A stretch of 64,000 bases of DNA from FW021-bin31 sp964647485 (GCA_964647485.1 CAZYHV010000004.1:139567-203566), one strand, 5' to 3'; shown: positions 17,871 through 27,293, counted from the stretch's first letter. Translations and numbers: made by a program. Notes: generated by a model not told the origin, from the letters alone.

Positions 17871-17871
17871 A

Positions 17872-18597
17872 ATGAACATCAGGAAACATATTCTTGTTGA
17901 AAACGAAGCTTTCATCGGCGTTAACAAGCCGGCAGGTCTACTTACCATTCCCGACCGTTATAATCCCAATCTTCCCGCTTTATCCAAATTATTAGAACAA
18001 AAATATGGGAAGATTTACATCGTTCATCGATTAGATAAAGATACTAGCGGCGTTTTGCTTTTTGCTAAAAACAAAACAGCCCATCAATTTTATTCCCAAA
18101 AATTTCAGGATCGAAAAATAGACAAGTTTTACAAGGGATTGGTTGTTGGTCGTATTTGGGATCAAGAGGGAGAAATCAATACCCCCATTGCGGCCCAGAG
18201 TGGAAAAGGCGGAAGAATGAAAACAGCAAAAAAAGGAATGGAAGCCCGCACTAAATTCGAAGTTATCGACTCCTTTGGTCTATACACCCTGCTGAAATTG
18301 CAACTTTTTACCGGACGAACTCATCAAATAAGAGTGCACCTGCAATCCATTGGTCATCCTATTGCTATGGACCGTTTATATGGATCTGCCGACCCCTTCT
18401 ATTTGTCTTCTATTAAAAGAAAATATCGAGTAGGTAAATATCAAGAAGAAGAAAGACCTCTGATGAGTCGACAAGCACTACATGCTTCATCTTTACATTT
18501 TACAGACGAAAAAGGGCAAAAGCACGAGATTAACGCACCTTTGCCCAAAGATTTTAAAGCTGTTCTCTATCAATTAGAGAAACATGCTAAAGAATAG
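17872..18597 (+). CDS. RluA-family pseudouridine synthase
   Basis: 241 aa. RluA/RluC/RluD family without an S4 domain: INKPAG-like GVNKPAGLLTIP, catalytic HRLDKDTSGVLLFAK, and GRTHQIRVHLQSIGHPIAMDRLYG. The substrate (rRNA or tRNA position) cannot be read from the sequence. It follows the RluB-like gene by 1 bp and converges on a lipoprotein gene 3 bp downstream. Confidence 0.9.
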   Translation: MNIRKHILVENEAFIGVNKPAGLLTIPDRYNPNLPALSKLLEQKYGKIYIVHRLDKDTSGVLLFAKNKTAHQFYSQKFQDRKIDKFYKGLVVGRIWDQEGEINTPIAAQSGKGGRMKTAKKGMEARTKFEVIDSFGLYTLLKLQLFTGRTHQIRVHLQSIGHPIAMDRLYGSADPFYLSSIKRKYRVGKYQEEERPLMSRQALHASSLHFTDEKGQKHEINAPLPKDFKAVLYQLEKHAKE

Positions 18598-18600
18598 AGA

Positions 18601-19380
18601 TTATTTGAATTTACCTTCAGAAATCACTTTTTTATCATGTTCTTTTGAGCAATAAACCTTTATTCCTCCTCCGTAATTCTGTATATCCTTATACGAATAA
18701 TTTGTCAACAGATTGGCAGAAATCCCATCCTCATGCGATACAGAATCCAATGCAAAGTCAGCATCTTCAAATCCATCCGCATCTACAACAGAAACAGGAT
18801 GATCATTTCCCTGACAAACTTCATTTATTTTGTCCTGAACCAACTTAATTACTAAATAGCTACCAGAATCTCTCTTATAGACTCTAAATTGACCATTGAT
18901 TTCCCCTTTATCATCTTTCATATCATAAGACTTGAAAGTTGCATTGGCTCCTAATTCTGCCTGCGCAACAATAGTACTGTTATCACTTTTATAGACACTC
19001 AAACTAATATTCTCTTTTTTCAACTGATCAAAAGACAAATTCACTTCTTTCACCATCTCCATCTGGCTGCCATCATAGCTTCCTAGATCAACCAGAGCTT
19101 CTCCTTTTTCCAGGGAAGTTCCTTTTCTGATTTTCACGGGCAGGGAGGAGGTCGCACTCATGTCTTTCCCCTGCAACTTTAAGGTTACGATGACAGAATC
19201 TGCATCAATGACTTCTTTGAACATGGCGGTTCCTTTTACATCCAAATTCCCGAAAGCGGTCACTTGATATTTCTGTGTTCGTGGATTAGGCTTTGTATCA
19301 TTTTTATTACAAGAAGCAAAAGTAAAAGCCAATACTGCCATTAAAAATACGCTTGATAATAATTTCGTCGAAAATTTCAT
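18601..19380 (-). CDS. Hypothetical lipoprotein
   Basis: About 259 aa from the ATG at 19380 (an ATG at 19389 would add three residues). Lipoprotein signal MKFSTKLLSSVFLMAVLAFTFASC. The mature part is beta-rich, with repeated Asp/Ser/Val-rich strands and an acidic character; two later Cys residues (EVCQGND and VYCSKEHD) could pair. I do not recognise the family. Monocistronic by position. Confidence 0.6.
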   Translation of the reverse strand: MKFSTKLLSSVFLMAVLAFTFASCNKNDTKPNPRTQKYQVTAFGNLDVKGTAMFKEVIDADSVIVTLKLQGKDMSATSSLPVKIRKGTSLEKGEALVDLGSYDGSQMEMVKEVNLSFDQLKKENISLSVYKSDNSTIVAQAELGANATFKSYDMKDDKGEINGQFRVYKRDSGSYLVIKLVQDKINEVCQGNDHPVSVVDADGFEDADFALDSVSHEDGISANLLTNYSYKDIQNYGGGIKVYCSKEHDKKVISEGKFK

Positions 19381-19432
19381 AATAATCATTGTTTATGTTT
19401 GAATACTTGTGTCTTTACAAAAACCGAACCAA

Positions 19433-19828
19433 CTATTCTTCTTTTTCTCTTTTGGGACCATAAATTTCCATAAAAACTGCGGCTCCCAGGAAAGCACCAA
19501 TAGTATCGGCCAGCCAGTCCCACCATTCCATATCCCGATGAAGGCTTGCAATCTCTTTTTGAAGGATTTCAATAACCAATCCTAATATAATGGCAACCAC
19601 AATAACACGAGCCATATACACCACCTGTCTTTCCTTGCCTTTTAGCCGACGAAAAACAATACTCCACAACAATACAAATCCCGCGAAGATTCCACAATGT
19701 ACCAATTTATCAAAATAAGGAATCTTTGAAAAGGGCGTGTTCGGAATATCTGAGGCCGGCATTAAAGTCAAAGCAAAAATAATGAGGGTCCATACGATGG
19801 GCGCCAAAAAAGCAGTTATCTTCTTCAT
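19433..19828 (-). CDS. VanZ-family membrane protein
   Basis: About 131 aa with the start at 19828, which avoids overlap with gcvH. Four likely membrane segments. VanZ-like features: the N-terminal helix ending LTLMPAS, then FDKLVHCGIFAGFVLLWS, and WWDWLADTIGAFLGA near the end. The function of this family is poorly known. It follows gcvH by 13 bp on the same strand. Confidence 0.75.
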   Translation of the reverse strand: MKKITAFLAPIVWTLIIFALTLMPASDIPNTPFSKIPYFDKLVHCGIFAGFVLLWSIVFRRLKGKERQVVYMARVIVVAIILGLVIEILQKEIASLHRDMEWWDWLADTIGAFLGAAVFMEIYGPKREKEE

Positions 19829-19841
19829 AGGTAAAAGGCTA

Positions 19842-20225
19842 TCAGGGCTGTACCTCATTCTCATAAGCCGAAGCATCCAAAAGATCCTCTACATCCTTTT
19901 CGGAAGAAGGCGTTATCTTGACAATCCATCCCTCTCCATAAGGGTCGGTATTCACTAATTCAGGATTATCCTCCAAAGTAGGATTAACGTCCTCTACGGT
20001 GCCCGATACCGGCATAAATAAATCAGAAACAGTCTTTACCGCTTCTACTGTACCAAAGACTTCATCAGGATCCAAGGTCTTGCCTTCAGTGTCAACATCT
20101 ATATAAACAATGTCTCCCAATTCCCCCTGGGCAAAATCAGTAATACCAATGAGGGCACTCCCATCATCCTGCAACTTGATCCACTCATGGTCTTTGGTGT
20201 ATTTTAATTCAGATGGTATATTCAT
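19842..20225 (-). CDS. gcvH: Glycine cleavage system H protein
   Basis: 127 aa, full length. Lipoyl-domain fold with the lipoylated Lys in GTVEAVKTVSDLFMPVSG and the typical start SELKYTKDHEWIKL. It carries the aminomethyl group between the P, T and L proteins of the glycine cleavage system, none of which is encoded in the window. Confidence 0.95.
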   Translation of the reverse strand: MNIPSELKYTKDHEWIKLQDDGSALIGITDFAQGELGDIVYIDVDTEGKTLDPDEVFGTVEAVKTVSDLFMPVSGTVEDVNPTLEDNPELVNTDPYGEGWIVKITPSSEKDVEDLLDASAYENEVQP

Positions 20226-20266
20226 AAAACTCTATTTTTCTGCGAATTTAAAGGATTTTAAAGAGA

Positions 20267-20941
20267 TTAAAAGAACAAAAATTTGTGGACTATCCGAACT
20301 TTCATAGGAACATCCTCCAAAGGTCGATCATTCTGATCTGTTTTAACGGCGGCTATCTTATCCAAAACATCCATCCCCTTCACCAGATAACCAAAAACAG
20401 TATAACGTCCATCTAAGAAAGGGGTTCCTCCAATAGTCTTATAAACTTTCCTTTGTTTCTTTGTAAAGGTTCGTCCGGTTTGTCGAGAAATTTGATCCAG
20501 CTCTTTATCGGTATAGGTTTTTCCCTCAACAATATAAAACTGTGAGCCCGAAGAGGCTCTTTTCGGGTTCACTCTGTCGCCTTCTCTTGCCATTGCCAGC
20601 GCCCCTTTCCGATGAAAAAGGGTCTTTCGAAACTCTGCCGGCACCTGATATCCCGGTCCTCCATTGCCTAAAAGCTGCCGAGGTTCCGCATCTCTTGAAT
20701 CGGGATCTCCACCCTGGATCATAAAACTGTCAATCACCCGATGAAATAACAAACCATCATAGAAATGTTTTTTCGCCAGCTTTATAAAATTATCCCGATG
20801 CAGGGGAGTAGAATCACTCAATAAGAAAACCATCTTCCCATAAGGCGTTTTAATTTTTACCTTCCTATTCTTTTGTGCAAAAAGTGAAGCGCTGATTGCC
20901 ATAAACAGAACGAAAAGGAATAATCTTTTTATTGGTTTCAT
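20267..20941 (-). CDS. Exported cyclophilin-type peptidyl-prolyl isomerase
   Basis: 224 aa. Signal peptide ending SLFAQ at about residue 22. Cyclophilin core: NFIKLAKKHFYDGLLFHRVIDSFMIQGGDP (catalytic Arg in FHRV), GALAMAREGD, SSGSQFYIVEG and the final FGYLVKGMDVLDKI. An insertion at ~140-170 (DKELDQISRQTGRTFTKKQ) is common in Bacteroidota versions. It acts on proline bonds of exported proteins in the periplasm. Confidence 0.9.
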   Translation of the reverse strand: MKPIKRLFLFVLFMAISASLFAQKNRKVKIKTPYGKMVFLLSDSTPLHRDNFIKLAKKHFYDGLLFHRVIDSFMIQGGDPDSRDAEPRQLLGNGGPGYQVPAEFRKTLFHRKGALAMAREGDRVNPKRASSGSQFYIVEGKTYTDKELDQISRQTGRTFTKKQRKVYKTIGGTPFLDGRYTVFGYLVKGMDVLDKIAAVKTDQNDRPLEDVPMKVRIVHKFLFF

Positions 20942-21044
20942 GCCATCCGGATTTTTGGCAAAGAAAGGGATTTTTCAGATAAACTTATGTTAATCTCTGC
21001 GAGAAAGCATAAAACTCATCTTTTTCTCCCTTTTCCAAAAAGAA

Positions 21045-21497
21045 TTACTCTTTTTTATCCCAAAATTTTTTACAGCCACAATATTTACCAAAAACACAAC
21101 CCGGTGCATATCCGGAGCAGAAATCAAAGACCAAAAAGCCACTCTCCATCAATGTAAATTTCTCATTTAATATATTTATCATAAACTTATATCGGAGAGT
21201 CCACGGTAGCTCCTCCGGAAGATCTAAATCTGCATTCCAGGTAAATAATAAGTGACCAAAGGCTCTAAAAGTTTTTCGAATGTCTTCCTCTGAAAACTGT
21301 TCTACCGGAGGGAAATCTTCTCTCCTAAGCCCACAATAATAACCAAAAGTATGGTTTAAAGAGCCTCCACTTACCCAATCTTCTGCCGCTTCCAATTCCT
21401 CTTCAATAGTTTCCGGATAGTGCTCCGCAGGGGCTTCTTCCGATATTCTCTCTGCATTTTTGATGTCTTCTAATAGGTAGGGTAAATAAGGATGCAT
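21045..21497 (-). CDS. Conserved Bacteroidota protein of unknown function with a C-terminal Cys cluster
   Basis: About 150 aa from MHPYLPYLLEDIKNAER (21497); an ATG at 21554 would add 19 residues of unconvincing sequence. Soluble, acidic and helical, with no signal. Near the end is a tight cysteine group, FDFCSGYAPGCVFGKYCGCKKFW (C-x6-C-x5-C-x-C), which could bind a metal. It matches a small conserved family I have seen only in Bacteroidota, without assigned role. It lies just downstream of sbcC on the same strand. Confidence 0.7.
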   Translation of the reverse strand: MHPYLPYLLEDIKNAERISEEAPAEHYPETIEEELEAAEDWVSGGSLNHTFGYYCGLRREDFPPVEQFSEEDIRKTFRAFGHLLFTWNADLDLPEELPWTLRYKFMINILNEKFTLMESGFLVFDFCSGYAPGCVFGKYCGCKKFWDKKE

Positions 21498-21589
21498 AGT
21501 ATTGCTTTTAGTGGAATAATACTCTAATATAAAGGGTTTTCCCAAAAAAGCCATCCAAGAGAGCAGATTTATTGAAGATTATTAGCCAT

Positions 21590-24500
21590 TTATTGCCATT
21601 GAATAAGACTTCCTCTTTCCGCATCTTTTATAATTTCCAACGACTTAGGGATCCGATCTTTTAATTCCTCCACATGAGAAATAATTCCAACAATTTTATT
21701 CTCTTTGTTTAGATGCAGTAGCGTCTCAAAGATAATATTAATAGATTCCGGATCTTGAGTACCAAACCCCTCATCAATAAAAAAGAACTTTTTTTCAGCC
21801 TTTGCATGGGTTTGCACGCTCTCTGCCAAGGCCAGAGCCAGAGATAATGAGACTTGGAAAGCTTGTCCTCCGGATAATGTTTTTACACTTCTGCTTTTCC
21901 CCTCATTTAAATAATCAATAATTTCAAACTCATTATTTTCATTCAGTTGAAGACTTAGTTGGTTTCGTGTCATCCGCTGAAATCGGTAGTTGGCCTGATT
22001 ACACAGCTGGCTGAGACGAAGAGAAGATGCATACTGCACAAATCCCTTCGCCTTCAACAAGCCAAAAATTATATTCAGATTTCCTGCTCGTTTCTGCAGC
22101 TCTTCTTCTTGCTTTTCTAAGACTTCTTTCTCTTTACTCTTTTGTTCTAATTCTTGAATCTTATTTTCAAGACCTACTACTTTCTTATTCAATATTTCCA
22201 GCCTTTCTTTAGAGGCTTTCCATTTTTCTTCTGCTGTTAGAAAGTTTTCCTGACTGAAAGATGCTTCTCCTAATTTCTCTTTCAGTTCTGTCAGACTTTG
22301 TCGTGCTTTTTCAAACTTCAGCTTAAAGTTTTCGATCTTTCTTCGTTCCTCTGCAATATTAATTTCTTGCTTCAAGACTTTCCTGACCGTCACAATGTTA
22401 GGAATGCCTTCTTCCTCCAATTTTTTATTTATTCTCTCTTCGAGATATTTTTTTTCTTCTTTCCGTTCTTCAATCTGTTCTTTTAAGCTTTCCCAGTTAG
22501 CTTTCTTTGAGGCTAGCGTAGTTTCCAAGGTATGAATGGATTGAGAAAGGCTTTCATGTTGTTCCTCTACCTTTTTATTCTTCTCCCGCAAAGGCTCTAA
22601 ATAGCTTTTCTCTATAGTAATCCCATCTTCCTCATCATAATCTTCATAATGCAAGATGTTCATATGCCCTTTATTTATCTCTATTTGGGTTTCTTTTGCA
22701 TGCTCCTCTTTTTCTAATTCTTTTAACCGATCCTGATATTTATTTAACTTTCCTCTTTTTTTTTCTCCGGATTCACGATTTTCTTGGAGCATCTCCTCTT
22801 TTTTATTTAACCTACCTTCTCTCTCGTTCGCTTCTTTCCGTTTTTTCTCGAATGCTGCTTTATTATTCGAATCAAAATCTTCCCATCGGAAAGCTTTTTC
22901 ATGTTGGACTTTCTCATTTTCTATTCCGTTTAGCGTTTCCTCTTCTACTGCTATTTCCTTTTCCAGATTTTCAATGGACGTTCGTTTCGAAATATACTCG
23001 TTTTCTTTTTCCTGAAGCCTCCTCGTTTTCTTTTCTAACTCGTCTAAGGCAGCAGAAGTTTCTTTTAGCTCAAAGGAGACATCTTTTGCTTCGACGATAT
23101 CAGGATGTTCCAAAGATCCACAAAGGGGACAGGCATCTCCCTCTTGAAGATGATGAGCATGTTCCGCTAACCTGCGTTGGACAGAAAGCTGTTCTTTCTT
23201 TTTATTGAGTTGATGCTGTTCTTTCTTTATCTTGTCTCTTTGGAATTGGAGATTCTCTTCAAAGGAATCCATCCGGATCTCCTTCTCTTTCATCTCTTGA
23301 AAGAGGTCTTGCAATACCCCTTTTTTAGCATCGACTTTTTTCTCCTGCTGTTGAAAACGTTTCTGTAAATCTTCCTTTTTATCAAACCAAAGACTCACTG
23401 CTATCAGGAGTTCTGAATTTATTCTTTTTTCTTTCAACCGTTTTATTTCTTCCTTCAAATCTTTTTCTCGATGCTCTATAGTTGCAATCTCTTTCTTAAC
23501 CTCCAGAACATAATCCTTGCCCTTCTTGCTTCGGGTCTTGCAGTCATCCCATTCATGAAACAGTTCTCGAATTTTTAAAATGGTTTGCCAATCACTTTCT
23601 TCGGCTTTTTTCTGATCCAGATTATTGAAATAAGGGATGATCTTTTCCAATGCTTTCTGTTGATTTTGCCTTTCCTCTTTTTGTTCTTCATATTTTTTAT
23701 ATAGCGCCCCTTCTTTTGTTTCTTTAACCTCTATCACTTTCTTTAGTTCTTTAAGTTGCTGAAGAGGTTGGTAAAAAGCAGTATAGATTCGCTCGTACTT
23801 ATCGACCCGCACTGTTGCCTTTTCGAAAGATTCTTCTTTTTCTTGTAGGGAGGCAAAATCTTCCTTTTTTTTCTGTAGAAGATCGAAATCCTTTTTTAAA
23901 AGTTTTAGGAATTGATACCTTTCCTCCAGGATCTCATGCCCTTCTTGTTTCTTTGAACGTTCTTGTTGATTCTGTTTTAATTCCTGTTTCTGTGTCGTTA
24001 TTTCTTCTTTTGTGATATCCACATATCCCTTCAATTGACCTTCTATTTGGTCTAATTCAGATTGATTCTTTTTTTTCAATCTTGCGGAGGCGTCCTGTAA
24101 GTCATATCGATCTAGCCCAAAAATATCCTGCATCATCTTTGTTCGTTCCTTCGCTCCCAACTCCAAAAATTCTTTGAATTGTCCCTGGGGGATAATGATT
24201 GTCCTTTTGAAATTTTGGTAACTCATCCCAATAATTTCTTCAGCCTGAGCCTGTTCCATAGGAACCCAACTTTCATTCGTATATCGGTAAAAGACGACTT
24301 TGGGGGTATGCACCTCTTGAAATCGTTTAGCGTTTCGTTTAAAGGTTCGGGTCACCCGATACAGATCATTCTTATAATTATAAAAATCAAGACCAATAAA
24401 TGCCTTATCAGACTTGAGATTCATCATGTTATAATTCCGTTTATCTCTTAAATTTAACCTTTCCGTATCTCCATAAAGAGCATAGGATATTGCTTCAAGA

Positions 24501-24631
24501 ATGGAGGATTTCCCCGAACCGGTAGCACCGAAAATGCCAAATAAACGTGCCGCCGTCAAATCGGCAAAGTCTATCGTCTGACGTTCCTGATAAGAATATA
24601 ATCCTTCGATTGTAAGTTTTAAAGGTATCAT
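21590..24631 (-). CDS. sbcC: Nuclease SbcCD ATPase subunit SbcC
   Basis: 1013 aa, usual size. N-terminal Walker A GATGSGKSS (35-43); long coiled coils either side of a zinc hook CPLCG (near residue 500); C-terminal ABC signature LSGGQAFQVSLSLALA and Walker B FFFIDEGFGTQD. With SbcD it forms the Rad50-Mre11-like complex that opens hairpins and protein-blocked DNA ends. It follows sbcD by 29 bp. Confidence 0.95.
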   Translation of the reverse strand: MIPLKLTIEGLYSYQERQTIDFADLTAARLFGIFGATGSGKSSILEAISYALYGDTERLNLRDKRNYNMMNLKSDKAFIGLDFYNYKNDLYRVTRTFKRNAKRFQEVHTPKVVFYRYTNESWVPMEQAQAEEIIGMSYQNFKRTIIIPQGQFKEFLELGAKERTKMMQDIFGLDRYDLQDASARLKKKNQSELDQIEGQLKGYVDITKEEITTQKQELKQNQQERSKKQEGHEILEERYQFLKLLKKDFDLLQKKKEDFASLQEKEESFEKATVRVDKYERIYTAFYQPLQQLKELKKVIEVKETKEGALYKKYEEQKEERQNQQKALEKIIPYFNNLDQKKAEESDWQTILKIRELFHEWDDCKTRSKKGKDYVLEVKKEIATIEHREKDLKEEIKRLKEKRINSELLIAVSLWFDKKEDLQKRFQQQEKKVDAKKGVLQDLFQEMKEKEIRMDSFEENLQFQRDKIKKEQHQLNKKKEQLSVQRRLAEHAHHLQEGDACPLCGSLEHPDIVEAKDVSFELKETSAALDELEKKTRRLQEKENEYISKRTSIENLEKEIAVEEETLNGIENEKVQHEKAFRWEDFDSNNKAAFEKKRKEANEREGRLNKKEEMLQENRESGEKKRGKLNKYQDRLKELEKEEHAKETQIEINKGHMNILHYEDYDEEDGITIEKSYLEPLREKNKKVEEQHESLSQSIHTLETTLASKKANWESLKEQIEERKEEKKYLEERINKKLEEEGIPNIVTVRKVLKQEINIAEERRKIENFKLKFEKARQSLTELKEKLGEASFSQENFLTAEEKWKASKERLEILNKKVVGLENKIQELEQKSKEKEVLEKQEEELQKRAGNLNIIFGLLKAKGFVQYASSLRLSQLCNQANYRFQRMTRNQLSLQLNENNEFEIIDYLNEGKSRSVKTLSGGQAFQVSLSLALALAESVQTHAKAEKKFFFIDEGFGTQDPESINIIFETLLHLNKENKIVGIISHVEELKDRIPKSLEIIKDAERGSLIQWQ

Positions 24632-24660
24632 TAATTGGTTTTAAAAAATTTTCCCCGATT

Positions 24661-25866
24661 CTATTTTTCTCCCAAAACTTCTTTGAATAAATCCATGAGC
24701 TCTTCATTAGGATGTTGCCCTGTTTTAAACTTAAAATACGCTTCAAACAAAGGTTCGATATCCGGATTTGATTCTATGTTCTGGGGCTTTACCTGCTGTT
24801 GTTCAATATGTTTTACCTTAGGTATCAAATGAATGATTCCTTCATGAGCCTCTGCCAGGCGTTTTCTTTCATCTGCTTTCAAAAAATCTTCCGTAGCCAA
24901 AGTTAATTCAACCAAAGCTTCTTTATTATTCAACAACCATTTTACAGCGGTATCTACCGATTCAAAAGTCTTTCTTTTTAAAGGTTTTCCCAGATGCAAT
25001 GGGATTCGTTCTACTTCTGCCTCCGTTTCCGGTTTCACATCCACTACTGTTACATATTTTTGTTGTCCGGCTTCTGAAAAAGAATAAGCTAAAGGAGAGC
25101 TGCTATAAATTACCGGCTGATATACTCCCACATCCTGATACCGATGTAAATGCCCTAAAGCTGCATACTGTATGGGTTTGGGTATCGCATCAGCATACAC
25201 CACATCCGCATTCCCGATATTGAGCGGTTTTTCACCTTCCGGCTCCTCCGGTTTTGTTTTTCCGGGCTTTGCCATAAACAAATGAGCAGTAAGAAGGTTT
25301 ACCCCCTTACCATCACAATATTTTCGGGATAGATCTTCCCATTTCCGTTGTAAGCTTTCCTGTAAAGAGGATTGTTTGTCTTCACCAAAATATTCTTTAA
25401 GACGGACTTCATTGGCGAAAGCAGTATGCAACACCCGCACCGGATAATTCAATTGTGGCAGTTGAAGTTCAATAAATCCGACTTCAGAATGAGAAATCTT
25501 ATATCCGCCTTCCAATTGGAAAGGAGGGACTTCATCCGTAGGGTGTCCGATAAAGATAATTCCACATTCTCTGGCTAATACGTCTGCCACATTAATTCTA
25601 TCGGGCGAGTCATGGTTTCCGGCAATAGCTATTACCGGCACTCTTCCGTCTTTTGCCAGTCTCTTCAAGGTCTTGTAAAGGAGTTCGGCAGCTTCATTAG
25701 AAGGATTAAAAGTATCAAATAAATCTCCGGCAAGCAGAACCAGATCTACTTCCTTCTCTTCAGCTATATTAACTATTTCTGCCAATACGGCTCTTTGTTC
25801 TTCCAAACGACTGTAAAAATCTAATTTTTTCCCCAGATGCCAATCAGCAGTATGAAGGATGCGCAT
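24661..25866 (-). CDS. sbcD: Nuclease SbcCD subunit D
   Basis: 401 aa. Mre11-like metallophosphoesterase motifs: TADWHLGK (Asp8, His10), LAGDLFD, AGNHDSPDR and the later GHLHRYQ. It gives 3'-5' exonuclease and endonuclease activity in the SbcCD complex. First gene of a minus-strand group sbcD-sbcC-(Cys-cluster protein). Confidence 0.95.
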   Translation of the reverse strand: MRILHTADWHLGKKLDFYSRLEEQRAVLAEIVNIAEEKEVDLVLLAGDLFDTFNPSNEAAELLYKTLKRLAKDGRVPVIAIAGNHDSPDRINVADVLARECGIIFIGHPTDEVPPFQLEGGYKISHSEVGFIELQLPQLNYPVRVLHTAFANEVRLKEYFGEDKQSSLQESLQRKWEDLSRKYCDGKGVNLLTAHLFMAKPGKTKPEEPEGEKPLNIGNADVVYADAIPKPIQYAALGHLHRYQDVGVYQPVIYSSSPLAYSFSEAGQQKYVTVVDVKPETEAEVERIPLHLGKPLKRKTFESVDTAVKWLLNNKEALVELTLATEDFLKADERKRLAEAHEGIIHLIPKVKHIEQQQVKPQNIESNPDIEPLFEAYFKFKTGQHPNEELMDLFKEVLGEK

Positions 25867-25962
25867 AGTGATTACTTTTGATAAAAATAGGATGTTCTAT
25901 CTATTTTTCAAAAAGTTCTCTCTTTTTACTCGAAAGGTTTTACTGAAGAGGGCTATATTTAA

Positions 25963-25992
25963 AAACCGTCTCATCAAAGAATGAGACGGTTT
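25963..25992. terminator. Intrinsic terminator after the peroxiredoxin-thioredoxin operon
   Basis: Perfect 12-bp stem AAACCGTCTCAT / ATGAGACGGTTT (25963-25974 and 25981-25992) with a 6-nt loop. On the minus strand it is followed by a T-run, and it comes 24 bases after the last gene of the operon. The stem also has T-rich sequence on the other side, but no plus-strand gene ends here. Confidence 0.85.
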
Positions 25993-26016
25993 ATTTGTTC
26001 CTTTTCATGAGTCCTA

Positions 26017-26280
26017 TTAAGAATCAATAGACCCCAACACCCTTTTCATAAATTTATTGGCTGCTTCTTTTTGAGAAATTCCTTCTTCCCGAATCAGCTC
26101 ATCTACTTCTATGGCTCCATATAGGTTTGAAAGTAATTCTCCGATAACATCCAATTCTTCCTCTTTGATAGCAGGAGATTCTGTGAGATACTCAAGTGTT
26201 TCAATAGTTTCTTGCACAAAATCTGCATCATTTTCTGCTACAAAGTCAGAGATATGTTTAATGATTGGTAGTCTCATCAA
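26017..26280 (-). CDS. Small conserved protein linked to thioredoxin (DUF6952-like)
   Basis: 87 aa, acidic, helical, no Cys and no signal. Sequence MMRLPIIKHISDFV..., FVQETIETLEYLTES. It overlaps the 3' end of the thioredoxin gene by 23 bp, so it is translated together with it. I associate this arrangement (peroxiredoxin, thioredoxin, small acidic protein) with a Bacteroidota family named DUF6952, but that label is from memory. Function unknown. Confidence 0.7.
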   Translation of the reverse strand: MMRLPIIKHISDFVAENDADFVQETIETLEYLTESPAIKEEELDVIGELLSNLYGAIEVDELIREEGISQKEAANKFMKRVLGSIDS

Positions 26281-26575
26281 TAAAGGATTTTAAAACTTCT
26301 GTTTTATTGGTTTGCACTTGCTTTACTAAGTTTCCATCCTTAAAAGCCGCAAATGTGGGTAAGTTATCCACCTTCGCAAGCTTTCTGGAGTTCGGATTCT
26401 TTTCAGCATCGATAACGATAAACTTTGCATGCTCCTGTTCTCTTGAAAATTTTTTAAATTTCGGCTTCATAATGCGACAGTTTCCGCACCAGCCCGCTGC
26501 AAATTGTACAAGAACAGTAGAATGATTTGAAACCTCCTCTTGTAAGGTATCTGTTTTTAATTCTTCAAAAGCCAT
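26258..26575 (-). CDS. Thioredoxin-family protein
   Basis: 105 aa, a complete thioredoxin fold with active site WCGNC (Cys30 and Cys33) rather than the classic WCGPC, and the cis-Pro in VDNLPTFAAF. No signal, so cytoplasmic. It starts 2 bp after the peroxiredoxin stop and is its likely reductant. Confidence 0.9.
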   Translation of the reverse strand: MAFEELKTDTLQEEVSNHSTVLVQFAAGWCGNCRIMKPKFKKFSREQEHAKFIVIDAEKNPNSRKLAKVDNLPTFAAFKDGNLVKQVQTNKTEVLKSFIDETTNH

Positions 26576-26577
26576 AA

Positions 26578-27216
26578 CTAATGTGTTTTTAAATAAGTTG
26601 AAACGCCTTCACTACTTTCTTTCATGGCTTCTTGACCATCCTCCCAATTGGCAGGACAAACTTCACCATATTTTTGAACGTGTGAATAAGCATCAATTAA
26701 TCTTAAATACTCCTCTACATTTCTCCCAAGAGGCATATGATTAATTCCCTCGTGAAAAACAGTTCCTTCTTCATCTATAAGGTAGGTTGCACGAAAGGCT
26801 ACATTGTCCCCTTCAAGGATAAAAGATGCAGTTTCTTCATTATAGGTTTCCGAATGAATATCCAATATTCCTAACATATTAGAAAGGTTGCGGTTAGAAT
26901 CGGCAATAATCGGATAAGTTACGCCTTCAATTCCTCCATCATCTTTAGGGGTATTTAACCACGCAAAATGGACTTCCGGAGTATCGCATGAGGCACCGAT
27001 AATCATCGTATTACGATCTTCAAAATCTTGTAGTTTAGACTGAAAAGCATGTAGCTCTGTAGGACATACATAAGTGAAGTCTTTTGGATACCAAAATAAG
27101 ACTATCTTCTTGTTCTGCTCTTTGGCCGTCTCCAATATATTCATCTTAAAGGTATCTCCCATTTCATCCATGGCGTCTACCGAAATGTTTGGGAATTTCT
27201 TTCCTACTAATGACAT
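26578..27216 (-). CDS. 2-Cys peroxiredoxin (AhpC/Prx1 type)
   Basis: 212 aa. Peroxidatic Cys51 in FTYVCPTELHAFQ and resolving Cys about 187 in GEVCPANWEDGQ, as in Prx1/AhpC enzymes. It reduces hydrogen peroxide, alkyl hydroperoxides and peroxynitrite. First gene of a three-gene unit with thioredoxin and the small DUF protein. A -7 box TACCTTTG lies upstream. Confidence 0.92.
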   Translation of the reverse strand: MSLVGKKFPNISVDAMDEMGDTFKMNILETAKEQNKKIVLFWYPKDFTYVCPTELHAFQSKLQDFEDRNTMIIGASCDTPEVHFAWLNTPKDDGGIEGVTYPIIADSNRNLSNMLGILDIHSETYNEETASFILEGDNVAFRATYLIDEEGTVFHEGINHMPLGRNVEEYLRLIDAYSHVQKYGEVCPANWEDGQEAMKESSEGVSTYLKTH

Positions 27217-27285
27217 AAATCTTCTTTTTTTAAATTAAAAATAGCATAACCCTTTTAGGTTATCTTTTCCTTCTTTCTTTGAAAG

Positions 27286-27293
27286 CAAAGGTA
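27286..27293 (-). promoter_or_regulatory. Probable -7 box of the peroxiredoxin operon
   Basis: Minus-strand TACCTTTG matches TAnnTTTG about 70 bp before the peroxiredoxin ATG. No clear -33 TTTG. Between it and the gene is a short inverted repeat ATAACC/GGTTAT. Confidence 0.4.

Noticed and set aside
22696..23208. Open frame on the plus strand opposite sbcC
   Set aside because: Antisense shadow of the coiled-coil coding sequence; Leu/Phe/Ser-rich with no homology I recognise.
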